From assembly GCA_040255925.1 (NCBI GenBank), contig JBDZVX010000053.1, positions 1 through 17,566 of the forward strand: 17,566 nucleotides of DNA, in the 5' to 3' direction. Made by a program: the position numbers and the translations under genes. The notes under the pieces are model-generated. The model did no database searches, was not told the origin of the DNA, and worked only from the letters and a program-made list of their open reading frames with translations. The stretch comes from Nitrolancea sp040255925. Its GTDB lineage: Bacteria; Chloroflexota; Chloroflexia; Thermomicrobiales; Thermomicrobiaceae. Position 1 is the stretch's first letter; each line of letters starts with the position of its first letter. Shown here in pieces: positions 6,560 to 14,696 of this stretch.

Positions 6560-7390
6560 CTACCGAGATGCCTGATCGCCCGGCAGCCTTCGCCCGACTC
6601 GAACCCGCCGAGCGGTCCTCCCGGAGGAACCCGTCCGGCGCAACGCCTTGCCCGACAGCGCAGAGAATTCCGGCTCCCGGAAAAAGGCGGTGAACGCGCT
6701 GAGATTGGGGCAGTCGTTGCCGTACAAGGTAGTGCCCTGCTGGTCCCGGCTGATAGCCTCGGTGGTGAGTCGGCCGTTGTGATAGCCGAAGACGACCTGC
6801 TCGGTGATGCCATCCGCGGCCCGTCGCTCCATGGTCCAGCGGTTGACACCCTGGCGCTGGAGGTGAAAACCTTGCTGACTCAGCGTTTCGACGGCGAGCG
6901 CGATCAGAGTCTCAACCACGACGTCCTCAACCGCAGCCATCGCTTCCTGGTCCTGGACGAGCAGCTCGACTCGGCCATCATTGGCCGTGTGGACGAAGAA
7001 GCGCACCCGGTTACGCTGGTCAAGTGCGGTATAGACCATGTCCCACGTCTGACCATCCGCCAGTTGAAGCGAACCGCCTTCGGCAAACCGGACCCGGCGT
7101 GCCTCGAGTCCCTCTCGGAACATCGGCAGCGTCTCGGCATTCAGGCCGGTCGGATAAGCGAGGAGTGTCGCGGCACTCCCTTGAGCAGCGGACGTGTCCC
7201 TAACCGCGTGGCGCGCGATCTCCCCCACACCACGGAGGCCTTCGGCCATGACCAGCACGCCGTTCACCGCGACCAGGGTACAGGCCGTTGCCGCGGCTCC
7301 AACAACGGCGCCGATCTGCGCGGCCGTGGCCGTGACCGGCTTTTGGCTCGGGGTCGCGGGGATCACGATCGGTCTTGCACCGTAGCTCAT
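6560..7390 (-). CDS. Hypothetical protein with one hydrophobic segment, 276 aa
   Basis: The gene starts at ATG 7390 behind GAGGAG, sharing one base with the radical SAM stop (TGATG), so the two are translationally coupled. Residues 24-49 are hydrophobic and Ala/Gly-rich (AQIGAVVGAAATACTLVAVNG...), a likely membrane helix or amphipathic insertion segment. The rest is an alpha/beta soluble region: VRFFVHTANDGRVELLV (111-127), a helical stretch to about 160, a second small strand-rich part (EQVVFGYHNGRLTTEAI...), and a very basic C-terminus (LRRTGSSGRTARRVRVGRR). The soluble part loosely recalls the DUF1257 (Ycf35)/DUF2997 proteins that accompany Ycf46-like ATPases, but I would not assign it without a profile search. 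Because it is coupled to a radical SAM gene, it is a candidate substrate or partner. Confidence 0.75.
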   Translation of the reverse strand: MSYGARPIVIPATPSQKPVTATAAQIGAVVGAAATACTLVAVNGVLVMAEGLRGVGEIARHAVRDTSAAQGSAATLLAYPTGLNAETLPMFREGLEARRVRFAEGGSLQLADGQTWDMVYTALDQRNRVRFFVHTANDGRVELLVQDQEAMAAVEDVVVETLIALAVETLSQQGFHLQRQGVNRWTMERRAADGITEQVVFGYHNGRLTTEAISRDQQGTTLYGNDCPNLSAFTAFFREPEFSALSGKALRRTGSSGRTARRVRVGRRLPGDQASR

Positions 7391-8514
7391 CAGCTGACTC
7401 TCCTCAAACGAAAACTGTTGACTAATGCTTCTAACGTCGCATGCTCAGCTTGATTAAGAGACCGGCCGAGCTGGATGTCTTCCATGGCGAAACGCAGCGG
7501 CATGTAGCCGCAACCCATCAGACTCAGGAAGACCCGATCTCGGTATCGGGATAGCCATTCGAGCACCGGCCGGCTACAACAGTCGATATGGCCCGGCAGA
7601 GCAAGGTGACGCACGATGACCTGGGCATCCTGGCGCAGTTCAGCTTCGATGCAGGCAGTAGCATTCGCGAAATTCATCACATCGGCCCCGGTCCGTGCGG
7701 CGCAAGGTCCCGAGCCGTAGCGCAGGTCAGGTAGATAGACATCAACCACCCCGTCGAGAAGCGGGATGGCAACCTCAGGCGTGGCCGTCGCGTTGTGGTT
7801 CCATATTACCGGCAGCGGGGACAATAGCCCGGCCATAACCTCCAAGATGAAGGGCAGTTCCTGATCAACGTTCCCGCCAATCCAGTGGATCGCCTCCACG
7901 GATTCCGCTTGGGATTCCAACCAGTCCCGCACCTGCTCCGGAGCGGCCTCCCGGCCGGCCAGAGACGGGATGCCGTCGGGGCGCGAACAATACGTACAGT
8001 TGGCGTTGCATCCGGACAATCGCGCGGCAGCGCCCCGGCCGAGCCATGGCTCCTCGGCCGACAGGACCTGAAAGCTGAAAACGCGCGATTGATGGCCCGC
8101 GCCACAAAGACCGCGCTCGCCTTCCTGTCGACGGGCCAGGCAGCGGAGAGCGCAGAGCCGGCAAGGGGACGATTCCCGACGAGCCAGTTCTGCCTTAAGG
8201 TCGAGCAACGTTGGCGAGCCGGGTGAGGTCTGTCCTTTTCGCCAGCGGGCCATGGCCACGGCGTGGGCGGCCCAAAGCCTGGCGGGCGGTAGCTGCCGCC
8301 AGGTTGGCCCAAGGTGCGGTAATCCGACCTGGCGAAGGGTCGGCCAGCGCGCCTCTCCAAGATCCAGTGTGTCCGAATAGGTCGGGTGTCCGTGCCAACC
8401 CAGCGACGCCAGGAACGGCTCGAGTGTGGGCACGACATCAGGTACCTCAACCCGGATACCATCGGCATCACTGGAAACATGGACGAAGGATCGGGAGACG
8501 GACCGTTCGGCCAT
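7390..8514 (-). CDS. Radical SAM protein, PflX/COG1313-like, 374 aa
   Basis: The start is ATG 8514, with GGGAGGAG about 6 nt upstream; an in-frame ATG eight codons earlier has no good site. The radical SAM cluster motif is CNANCTYC (C169, C173, C176), which binds the [4Fe-4S] that cleaves S-adenosylmethionine. It is preceded by an additional Cys set CRLCALRC...GLC (C118, C121, C125, C137), the arrangement typical of COG1313 PflA-like proteins, which may bind another cluster. WIGGNV (211-216) resembles the GGE SAM-binding element. Family members are related to pyruvate formate-lyase activating enzymes but mostly lack a known substrate. An N-terminal extension of about 110 residues precedes the Cys set, partly matching nothing I know. 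No glycyl-radical enzyme is nearby, so the substrate is more likely a protein of this locus. It is the first gene of its operon. Confidence 0.9.
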   Translation of the reverse strand: MAERSVSRSFVHVSSDADGIRVEVPDVVPTLEPFLASLGWHGHPTYSDTLDLGEARWPTLRQVGLPHLGPTWRQLPPARLWAAHAVAMARWRKGQTSPGSPTLLDLKAELARRESSPCRLCALRCLARRQEGERGLCGAGHQSRVFSFQVLSAEEPWLGRGAAARLSGCNANCTYCSRPDGIPSLAGREAAPEQVRDWLESQAESVEAIHWIGGNVDQELPFILEVMAGLLSPLPVIWNHNATATPEVAIPLLDGVVDVYLPDLRYGSGPCAARTGADVMNFANATACIEAELRQDAQVIVRHLALPGHIDCCSRPVLEWLSRYRDRVFLSLMGCGYMPLRFAMEDIQLGRSLNQAEHATLEALVNSFRLRRVS

Positions 8515-8849
8515 CGAACTCTCCTCCCACGCGTTCAAGGCACGCCGCCGGCTGGAGGCACCTTGACCGGACCCAAAGCGGGACCGACAACACCACGTGA
8601 AGCATCTATCTGTTTTGATTAACTGCGGTATCAGTCAAGCTATTAAGACGACGGAGTGGAGGAGGATGACACAACAACGCCGGAGCACCAAGGTTCCAGC
8701 CAGAAACCCATAAGGCAACGGGTAGGTCCCCGAGAGCGAGATGATCTCGCCCAAAACAAACCCCGATACATCATCGTCAATCGCCAGCCAAGTGGCATGT
8801 ACGACGATAATTACACACCGACATCATTACTCTATGGACATCGCTTTCC
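8515..8849. other. 335-bp intergenic gap dividing the two operons
   Basis: This is the longest gap inside the cassette and is lower in GC than its surroundings. It lies downstream of the 167-aa gene and upstream of the radical SAM gene, so it should hold the end of one transcript and the promoter of the next. I see a 15-nt palindrome (8736-8750) but no stem followed by a T-run and no convincing -35/-10 pair. A plus-strand frame of 82 codons crosses it, without a usable ribosome binding site. Confidence 0.6.
8736..8750. promoter_or_regulatory. 15-nt perfect palindrome, possible operator
   Basis: GCGAGAT-G-ATCTCGC has seven-base arms around a single central base. This is too tight for an RNA hairpin but is the usual shape of a dimeric repressor site. 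It lies about 220 bp upstream of the radical SAM start, in the only large gap between the two operons. No regulator gene is present in the window. Confidence 0.35.
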
Positions 8850-9353
8850 TCAACACCCCATCCCTGGCCCCGGTGGTGTTCGCAGCGTCTCGTGTACGAG
8901 GTAATCGCCTTCGGGAAGCAAGCGCGCGTGGACCGGAACCAGTCGGCCCGGAAGATCGAAGCCGCGACCTGACGGGGTCAGGCTGAGCGGCAACGACCCG
9001 GTAACCTCCCGCTGTATCGATCGCGGTAGATTGACCCAGGCATTGCTCGGACGAAACCGGAGCACAAAACGCACATCATCGGCCGTCAAACGCGTCAGCG
9101 GCCAACGGGACTCGAGATGTGGACGCGACGGGGCAAATCGCCAGCGGTGCACGATTAGGAGCCGCTCTCGACCGGCCGGTCCAGTGGCCAGCCCGTAAAG
9201 CACCTCGTCGAGAAGTCCCTGCGCCACCAGGCTGAGGAGTGTCTCCCGTGCCATCCGGAGATGGTCCGGTGCCGGCAGTCCGGCAATCCGTGCCATTGCC
9301 CGCCACTCGGTCACGAGTTCAGTCGCCACCAATTCAGCTCGCGATGGTCGCAT
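8850..9353 (-). CDS. Hypothetical protein, 167 aa
   Basis: The start is ATG 9353, with GGAGGGG 4 nt upstream; an in-frame start nine codons earlier lacks this site. The gene overlaps the 3' end of the four-pass membrane protein gene by 20 nt, so it is the last gene of the vWA-tubulin operon. The protein is soluble, with a helical N-terminal half (MRPSRAELVATELVTEWRAM...) and an Arg-rich C-terminal half that looks strand-rich (RLLIVHRWRFAP, DDVRFVLRFRP, FDLPGRLVPVHARLLPEGD). It ends in PGPGMGC. No motif allows a functional call. Its conserved coupling to membrane components suggests a cytoplasmic partner of them. Confidence 0.75.
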   Translation of the reverse strand: MRPSRAELVATELVTEWRAMARIAGLPAPDHLRMARETLLSLVAQGLLDEVLYGLATGPAGRERLLIVHRWRFAPSRPHLESRWPLTRLTADDVRFVLRFRPSNAWVNLPRSIQREVTGSLPLSLTPSGRGFDLPGRLVPVHARLLPEGDYLVHETLRTPPGPGMGC

Positions 9354-9987
9354 CAGTCCCCTCCTCACCCTGGAAGGCACGATCCCGTCTCACGGTCAGC
9401 CAGCCACCTCCGCCTCCAATCGAACGCTGACGTGGTGGATCGGTTGGCACCGGCCCAGCTGGCTCCGGTTCGGGTATAGGCTCGGGATTCTCCGGGCGGG
9501 TCATCTCCCGCAGACTGGCATCGAGTCCCCGAAGTCCACGCCAAAAGTCACCGATCGTGAACCAGCGGAGGGACTGCGCCGCAGTCAGGACGATAAGCGT
9601 GGTGACAAAGAGTAGGCGCGGGATCTCCACCGGCCGGGCAAACAGCAGGATACCGAGGAGGATAGCCGGCATTCCCAGCAATGTGACCCAGATCAACGGT
9701 CGCAGACCGGCGGGATCACGCCCCTTCGAGAGGCTTCCGCGCACCCGCGCTTGACCGTCAGGCCCAAGCAGCGCGGCGATGGCGGTCAACACGGCCAGCA
9801 GACCGACTTCATAGGCCGCGAACAGCATCAGGTAGGCCAGGAACTCCGCGATCGATGACCAGACTCCACCTAGGGCAGTCAGCACGTTGAGCGGAGGCAA
9901 TGCGGTGAGATCACGCGGCTCCAGACCCACCAGGTGGGCGACGTAGAGCAGCCCCAGGAACAGCGCGCTCAGCTCGGCGGTCAACAT
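9334..9987 (-). CDS. Four-pass membrane protein with Pro-rich tail, 217 aa
   Basis: The start ATG 9987 has AGGAGG with 5-nt spacing. Four hydrophobic segments are visible at about 5-22, 48-74, 97-118 and 123-143. They are followed by a cytoplasmic-looking tail with a Glu/Pro repeat (ENPEPIPEPEPAGPVP, 166-181), then GGGGGW and basic and acidic residues. The loop between helices 2 and 3 carries positive charge (RVRGSLSKGR), so it is probably cytoplasmic. No transporter or enzyme motif is seen. It starts 9 nt after the 726-aa gene's stop and overlaps the next gene, so it is an integral operon member and perhaps a membrane anchor for the complex. Family unknown. Confidence 0.85.
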   Translation of the reverse strand: MLTAELSALFLGLLYVAHLVGLEPRDLTALPPLNVLTALGGVWSSIAEFLAYLMLFAAYEVGLLAVLTAIAALLGPDGQARVRGSLSKGRDPAGLRPLIWVTLLGMPAILLGILLFARPVEIPRLLFVTTLIVLTAAQSLRWFTIGDFWRGLRGLDASLREMTRPENPEPIPEPEPAGPVPTDPPRQRSIGGGGGWLTVRRDRAFQGEEGTDATIAS

Positions 9988-9996
9988 CTTCGCCTC

Positions 9997-12177
9997 CTAT
10001 AGGTGCCGTAGGCTAACGGCGGCTACCGTCGCCCGATCCCGGTCCGGCCGGTCCAGCACCACGCAGTCAGCGGCCTCCGCCGCTCGAGCCAATCGAGATG
10101 CGGGATCGCCAACGTAGTAGATGCCTAAGACGCTTGTACCCGACGGATGTGCGCGATGCCGCATCGCCGATACGGTGGCAGCCGGATCCGCCACCCTTTT
10201 GTCCAGCGTAGCGAGCGGCTCCGACCCGAACTCTCGACGAACTGCCTGGCCGGCCAACACCCAAAGCAGCGCGTCCTCATCGGCCCGAGCGCCCGGATTC
10301 ACCACCATACTTTCGAGCAGCCCGCAAAGCCGCTCCCCGAAGACCTCCGGAGCATTCCCGGTTTGCCAATGATGCTGCAGTTCCATCGCTAGCCAGTCAA
10401 AACACTGACGGCATTCCAATTTCGCCACAAAGTCGTCCAGATCATCGACACCGGCTCGAGCCGCGCGAGGGAACGCCGGCGCGTCAAGGGCCTCACGCGT
10501 GGCCGTCTCCTCACTTTGAAAATGGTCCCGCAACGCGGTCAAGCGTTCCCGGACCGACCGGATCTCGTCCCGGATTCCGGCGATGTCGCCAGTCAGGCGA
10601 CGGGGCAGCTCATGATGGAGGAACCAAGCCCGCCAGACTGTGAATCGTTGGCGGTAGCGGTACCGCGGCAGGCCGAGCATCTTGCTTCGCGCCCGCCAGA
10701 CCCGGCCGAACTGGATCACCTGCCAGGCCACCACGAGAACGACCGGTAAGACACCAATCAGGATCGAGCGGGAGACCAGGTCGGGGTTCTGACCCGGAGC
10801 TCCTGGCCCCGAAGGCCCGGCCGGCAGCGACGCGTTTACGGAGATCATCCCGGCAGCCAAAAGCGCGGTCCAGCCCAGGAGCGTCCGCCATGGGGCACCG
10901 CGAGGTCGTGGTTGCCACTCGGTGATTTCGTTCGGGTCGATGGCCAGAGACGGCTCGTCCCAGGAGCCTGGTTGCCCCAACAGTTGGTCGTCGTATTGCT
11001 GTTCAGTGGCCTCCAACCGAGCAACCGCCTCGTTGAGAAATTCCTCCGACAGCCGGATGCCTCCCGAACGACTACCGGCCAGCCGGTAGGCTTCGTTTCG
11101 GATCAGGCTGGGAGCCGTCGTGTGCTGATCGTAGATCGCGGTCAACCGACGAAAGGTCTGATCGCGCCAGCCGGTCTCGGGACAGGTGAGCCGCTCGTTT
11201 GCCTGCGCCACGAGCGCCTGCTGGTCCCCGAGCGGCAACGGACGGAGGAGCCGTGGCGCAACCAACCCCGCCAGGTCGCGCTGACTCTGTTTGAGCTGCC
11301 GGTCTACCTCCTTTCGAACAGCCGGGAGGTCGGCCACGGCCACCTCCATAACCTGCTCGGCCAGTTGCGGTGTGAGCGAGGGCTTCTCCTCGACCGATGG
11401 GTGTCGGAGCATCTGATCCAGCCAAACACGGGTCAGCCGGATACGAAAGTAGCGTTCCTCGGCAACCGACGGAACTTCGATAGCGTCGAGCGCGACCACC
11501 AGTGCCCGCGCGTTGTCGATTTCGGGATCTTGATAGGAGCCGAGCAGGGCGGTTGGACCGCTCCCAGCGAGGAGTTCAAACCATTCCGCAATTGCTTGAG
11601 GTACCAACGACTCGGGCAGCGGCCCGCTCGGCGGAAAAAGGTTCACCATAATTAGGGGAAACGACAGGCCACGGATTCCCCGCAGTGGCTCCGTGCCGAT
11701 AAGGTCGGCCGGTCGGAGCATGACGGCACAGGCCAGCAGCCGGATAGGCAGCCGGGCACCACGAAAAATCTCATCAACCTGCTCCACGCACTCGCGTAGG
11801 TCGAGGGAGTCATCCGGCTCTCTCACGGTCCGGACGACCACGACCACAAGATCGCCGCTATCACCCTCCGTCGCGAGCGCGCCCCAGACCGCGCGACCAG
11901 CCTGGACCAACGAGTCCGGTGGCTGGTCGAGCGGTGAGAACGGGATGCCGCTCACACCGCGTGGGCTAAGCTGCATCGCGGCCCAACGTCGGGAAAGATC
12001 AGCCAGGACTCCCGCATTGATCCTAGTGCCGAGCAGCGCGGCACCGGCCCGAGCGATGGAATCCCGGACCACCACCAAGTAGCAATCCCGGGTAGGACCG
12101 GGCCGGACTGGATGATTTCCCACCGGCGGCTCCGGCCGCGCGATTGGATTGATCCTCGCCACGTTCGCGATGCTCAC
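9997..12177 (-). CDS. Large two-pass membrane protein, 726 aa, partner of the tubulin-like protein
   Basis: A GTG start at 12177 overlaps the tubulin-like gene's TGA by four bases (GTGA), so the two are translationally coupled and likely made in equal amounts. The N-terminal 430 residues are soluble, with an alpha/beta start (DCYLVVVRDS 31-40, DLVVVVVRTV 109-118, LSFPLIMVNLFPPSGPLP 171-188), then a long helical region (265-400) rich in Glu, Arg and Gln. Two membrane helices lie at about 431-451 and 471-493, separated by a short Gly/Pro loop. After them comes a helical stretch with coiled-coil character (DEIRSVRERLTALRDHF 537-553) and a C-terminal domain to 726. Both large domains would be cytoplasmic. 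No catalytic motif is seen. The order (tubulin-like, this, small membrane protein) suggests a membrane scaffold or receptor for the tubulin-like protein. Family not recognised. Confidence 0.85.
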   Translation of the reverse strand: MSIANVARINPIARPEPPVGNHPVRPGPTRDCYLVVVRDSIARAGAALLGTRINAGVLADLSRRWAAMQLSPRGVSGIPFSPLDQPPDSLVQAGRAVWGALATEGDSGDLVVVVVRTVREPDDSLDLRECVEQVDEIFRGARLPIRLLACAVMLRPADLIGTEPLRGIRGLSFPLIMVNLFPPSGPLPESLVPQAIAEWFELLAGSGPTALLGSYQDPEIDNARALVVALDAIEVPSVAEERYFRIRLTRVWLDQMLRHPSVEEKPSLTPQLAEQVMEVAVADLPAVRKEVDRQLKQSQRDLAGLVAPRLLRPLPLGDQQALVAQANERLTCPETGWRDQTFRRLTAIYDQHTTAPSLIRNEAYRLAGSRSGGIRLSEEFLNEAVARLEATEQQYDDQLLGQPGSWDEPSLAIDPNEITEWQPRPRGAPWRTLLGWTALLAAGMISVNASLPAGPSGPGAPGQNPDLVSRSILIGVLPVVLVVAWQVIQFGRVWRARSKMLGLPRYRYRQRFTVWRAWFLHHELPRRLTGDIAGIRDEIRSVRERLTALRDHFQSEETATREALDAPAFPRAARAGVDDLDDFVAKLECRQCFDWLAMELQHHWQTGNAPEVFGERLCGLLESMVVNPGARADEDALLWVLAGQAVRREFGSEPLATLDKRVADPAATVSAMRHRAHPSGTSVLGIYYVGDPASRLARAAEAADCVVLDRPDRDRATVAAVSLRHL

Positions 12178-14573
12178 GGCCGGCAGCTCTGGTTGATGAT
12201 CGCCGCAACCTCGGGGTCATAGTTGGCGACGAGTTCCTCGAACCAGCGGGATACGAAGACCGGCATGGTATCCGGATTCTGGCTGTGAAACCTGGTGAGC
12301 TGATCGTTAAAGACGCTGGACGTTTCGTTTTCGCGACGAAGCGGTACGATATCGTCGAGCGCCAGTCCAGAGGAGATCCCGAGCATGATGATTGCTGACT
12401 CGCCTGACCGCGTAGCCCGTTCATACCGAAACCCGAGGGACGGAGCGCGAGCATCCAACATGCGCTCCAGCCCTTCGGTATCCGGATCGGCTCCGTCCAG
12501 CTCGCAATAGAAGTAGTCGGAACGCTTTCCGGACCGGCGATCGATGACCTCGCCCGGGTTGATTCGCTCAATAGCTTCATCCAGCGCGGCCTCTAACACC
12601 TCCGTCCGGATGCTGCTCAAGGAAAGCCGCGTCCAATGCTCCTCGAATAGCCGCTGGAAATAGCGCTCGATCGCCGCGACAAGACTCGGGAAGGCACCCC
12701 GGCCGTGAGCCATGGCTGAGTTGATCTCCCGGCTCAGGGCCGTTGCCGCCCTCTTGAACCGCTCCGAAACAACCCGCACCTCGCCCGAGGGCAGGCGTTG
12801 CTCGAGAATCCCGGCCTCGTAGTAGAGGGCCTCAAATTCCGGCCGGGTGCTGTAGAGGCAGGAAATGTTCGGGGCCGGCCGCTGCATCCGCTCCCAGCCG
12901 GACTGGGATGCTCGGTAATACGGTCCTCGCTCACCGACCTGATAGTCGATTTCGGCGATGAGTTCCCGGCTGGCAGTCCCGGTTCCGGCCTCGAAATGGC
13001 GCTTCCATTCCTCAAGTTTGTCGCCCAAGACGGTCGAGCGCCGTGCAGCGAAGGCCGTCTGCGCGTAGGCGAATGCGGCTCCTCGTAACCGATCAGCCGC
13101 GTCGAACATGCCGACAGGGATCAACTTGCTCAAACGACCCGAACCGTTCGGCGCGGCAAGCGCGGCGTCGAATTGATCTCGCGATCGATCGGCTTTGCCT
13201 TGGCCCGCATCGCGCAGATCTCTGATCCGGCGATCCAGGCCAGCAACCAACTCCTCGTATTCGGCAGGTAACGCCAGCAAGTTACTATCCACGAATCGTT
13301 CGGACTCTGCCGCAGCAAAGACTTGATCAACGGCATCATCAAGAGCTGAACGATAGCCAGCATCCCATTGCGAGATACCATCTCCAGACACTCGGTCAGT
13401 GATTTGACGCAAGACCGGCAATTCAGCTTGTGATGGCGCCATTTTGGCGGGCGTCCAGTCGATCTCCCGGGGCCTGAGATCCCTGCCTTGTGGATCAAGT
13501 CGATCGAGATCTAGCGTATCTCCACTCAGTAGCCGATCGTAAAGAGTCGTAGGTCTCGCCGAAGTTGGGCGCAACAATTGGCTGAGGAAGGTCACCGCGG
13601 CCCACTCGGCGGCACGCCCCGCCAGTGCATGGCGATCGAGCGTGACCTTGTATGCCCTCGGCACCGCGAAGATCCGCGCCTGCCAACGACCGTTCAACTC
13701 TACGGGTTGGAACTGGTGCCCGACACGACGAACCGAGTCTGCCTCCATGAGCTTGCCGACACCACGGGTACGATCGGCGATTACCGAGAGGATCAACCAG
13801 CTAGCCCGTAGCTGGTCTACGACGGACGATGCCCCACAGAGGCTGGCAAAAGAAATTAAGACCTCATCGTACGGAGGGAGATCGAGGCAGCCGAGCTCCG
13901 GAATCTCCACTCTTGAGTTCCTCGCCACCTCGAGCGCTATGGCTTCGAGCGTCCGCAAACAGGCATAGGCGACCGCCTTCCGCGTCTTGAGGCGATCAAT
14001 GTCAGTACCATCCGTCAACTCAGGAAAGAGTGCCAGCAAACTCTGCCACGATTCGTTCCCGCTGCCATGACCATTGAGGATCTGGCGGGCACCAATCCCA
14101 CCAATAATCGCCAATGACGGACCGGATGAGCTAGCTACCGACGCGAGGACCAATGAGTGTGGTGATCGGGTAGAGCGTTCCCTGGCCCGGTAGTACGCAT
14201 CGCGCACGGCGTCCGCCAGGTCATCTCGGTTCGTGATAGCCCCCATCGCAGCGCTATGCACATCGGCTGCGCCCTGAGCGCGGATCTCGGGTTGAACCTG
14301 CCGGTGGGGCCAACGATGGGACATCAACCCATCGCTCGCCGTACCGTTCGCCAACTCCTTGGCCACCGAGGACGACAAACCGACCCGGACAAGCTTCTTG
14401 TCCGCATCGTAGCGTCCGAGAATCGCCTCCTCGGTGTCGGCCCCCCAGCCTGGCTTCGACATGGAGGCCGCGTCCGGGTTGACGGACGCTTCGATCCGCC
14501 CATCCTGATTCGCGAGGGATCCTACGAGCCCCAGGATGGTTATCAGCCGTGGCTCGCACGTGGGTGTAGTCAT
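12174..14573 (-). CDS. Divergent Tubulin_2-like protein, 799 aa, probably lacking the canonical GTP-binding loop
   Basis: The start is ATG 14573 behind AAAAAGGAG; an in-frame GTG twelve codons earlier is less well placed. Bacterial large tubulin-like proteins (Tubulin_2) pair the glycine-rich G-box, usually in an A-S-L-A-G-G-T-G-S-G context, with a later R-x-N-A-Y-A-x-L-x-E-L-E helix and a P-P-F-D segment. Here the corresponding pieces appear in the same order and spacing: VLASVASSSGPSLAIIGGIG (142-161), RKAVAYACLRTLEAIALE (198-215) and DLPPYDEVLISF (231-242). The G-box has lost its GGTGSG core to SSSGPS, so GTP binding may be lost or altered. The long C-terminal region (about 350-799) is helical and unassigned. 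Neighbours are a vWA membrane protein and a coupled two-pass membrane protein. The tubulin assignment rests on pattern memory and is moderate. Confidence 0.5.
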   Translation of the reverse strand: MTTPTCEPRLITILGLVGSLANQDGRIEASVNPDAASMSKPGWGADTEEAILGRYDADKKLVRVGLSSSVAKELANGTASDGLMSHRWPHRQVQPEIRAQGAADVHSAAMGAITNRDDLADAVRDAYYRARERSTRSPHSLVLASVASSSGPSLAIIGGIGARQILNGHGSGNESWQSLLALFPELTDGTDIDRLKTRKAVAYACLRTLEAIALEVARNSRVEIPELGCLDLPPYDEVLISFASLCGASSVVDQLRASWLILSVIADRTRGVGKLMEADSVRRVGHQFQPVELNGRWQARIFAVPRAYKVTLDRHALAGRAAEWAAVTFLSQLLRPTSARPTTLYDRLLSGDTLDLDRLDPQGRDLRPREIDWTPAKMAPSQAELPVLRQITDRVSGDGISQWDAGYRSALDDAVDQVFAAAESERFVDSNLLALPAEYEELVAGLDRRIRDLRDAGQGKADRSRDQFDAALAAPNGSGRLSKLIPVGMFDAADRLRGAAFAYAQTAFAARRSTVLGDKLEEWKRHFEAGTGTASRELIAEIDYQVGERGPYYRASQSGWERMQRPAPNISCLYSTRPEFEALYYEAGILEQRLPSGEVRVVSERFKRAATALSREINSAMAHGRGAFPSLVAAIERYFQRLFEEHWTRLSLSSIRTEVLEAALDEAIERINPGEVIDRRSGKRSDYFYCELDGADPDTEGLERMLDARAPSLGFRYERATRSGESAIIMLGISSGLALDDIVPLRRENETSSVFNDQLTRFHSQNPDTMPVFVSRWFEELVANYDPEVAAIINQSCRP

Positions 14574-14696
14574 CGCGACTCCTTTTTCATGGTCCAGATT
14601 TTCCTTCACCCGGGACTACTCACAGCTTGCGATCACGAGTCAGCATCCTGATTCGCCAGCATCGCTCGAGACCATCGCGGCCGGTTCAAGCCCGCA

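Noticed and set aside
3512..6575. Long plus-strand frames (278, 331 and 296 codons) opposite the zinc-ribbon and AAA+ genes
   Set aside because: They are antisense to genes with complete, recognisable motifs, a common effect in high-GC DNA; the translations show no domains.
8600..8660. Possible promoter for the radical SAM operon (TTGACT on the minus strand at 8633-8638)
   Set aside because: No acceptable -10 hexamer lies at 16-18 nt from the TTGACT.
8656..8904. Plus-strand frame of 82 codons crossing the gap between the operons
   Set aside because: It starts at GTG without a properly spaced ribosome binding site, runs into the 3' end of the 167-aa gene on the other strand, and has no recognisable domain.
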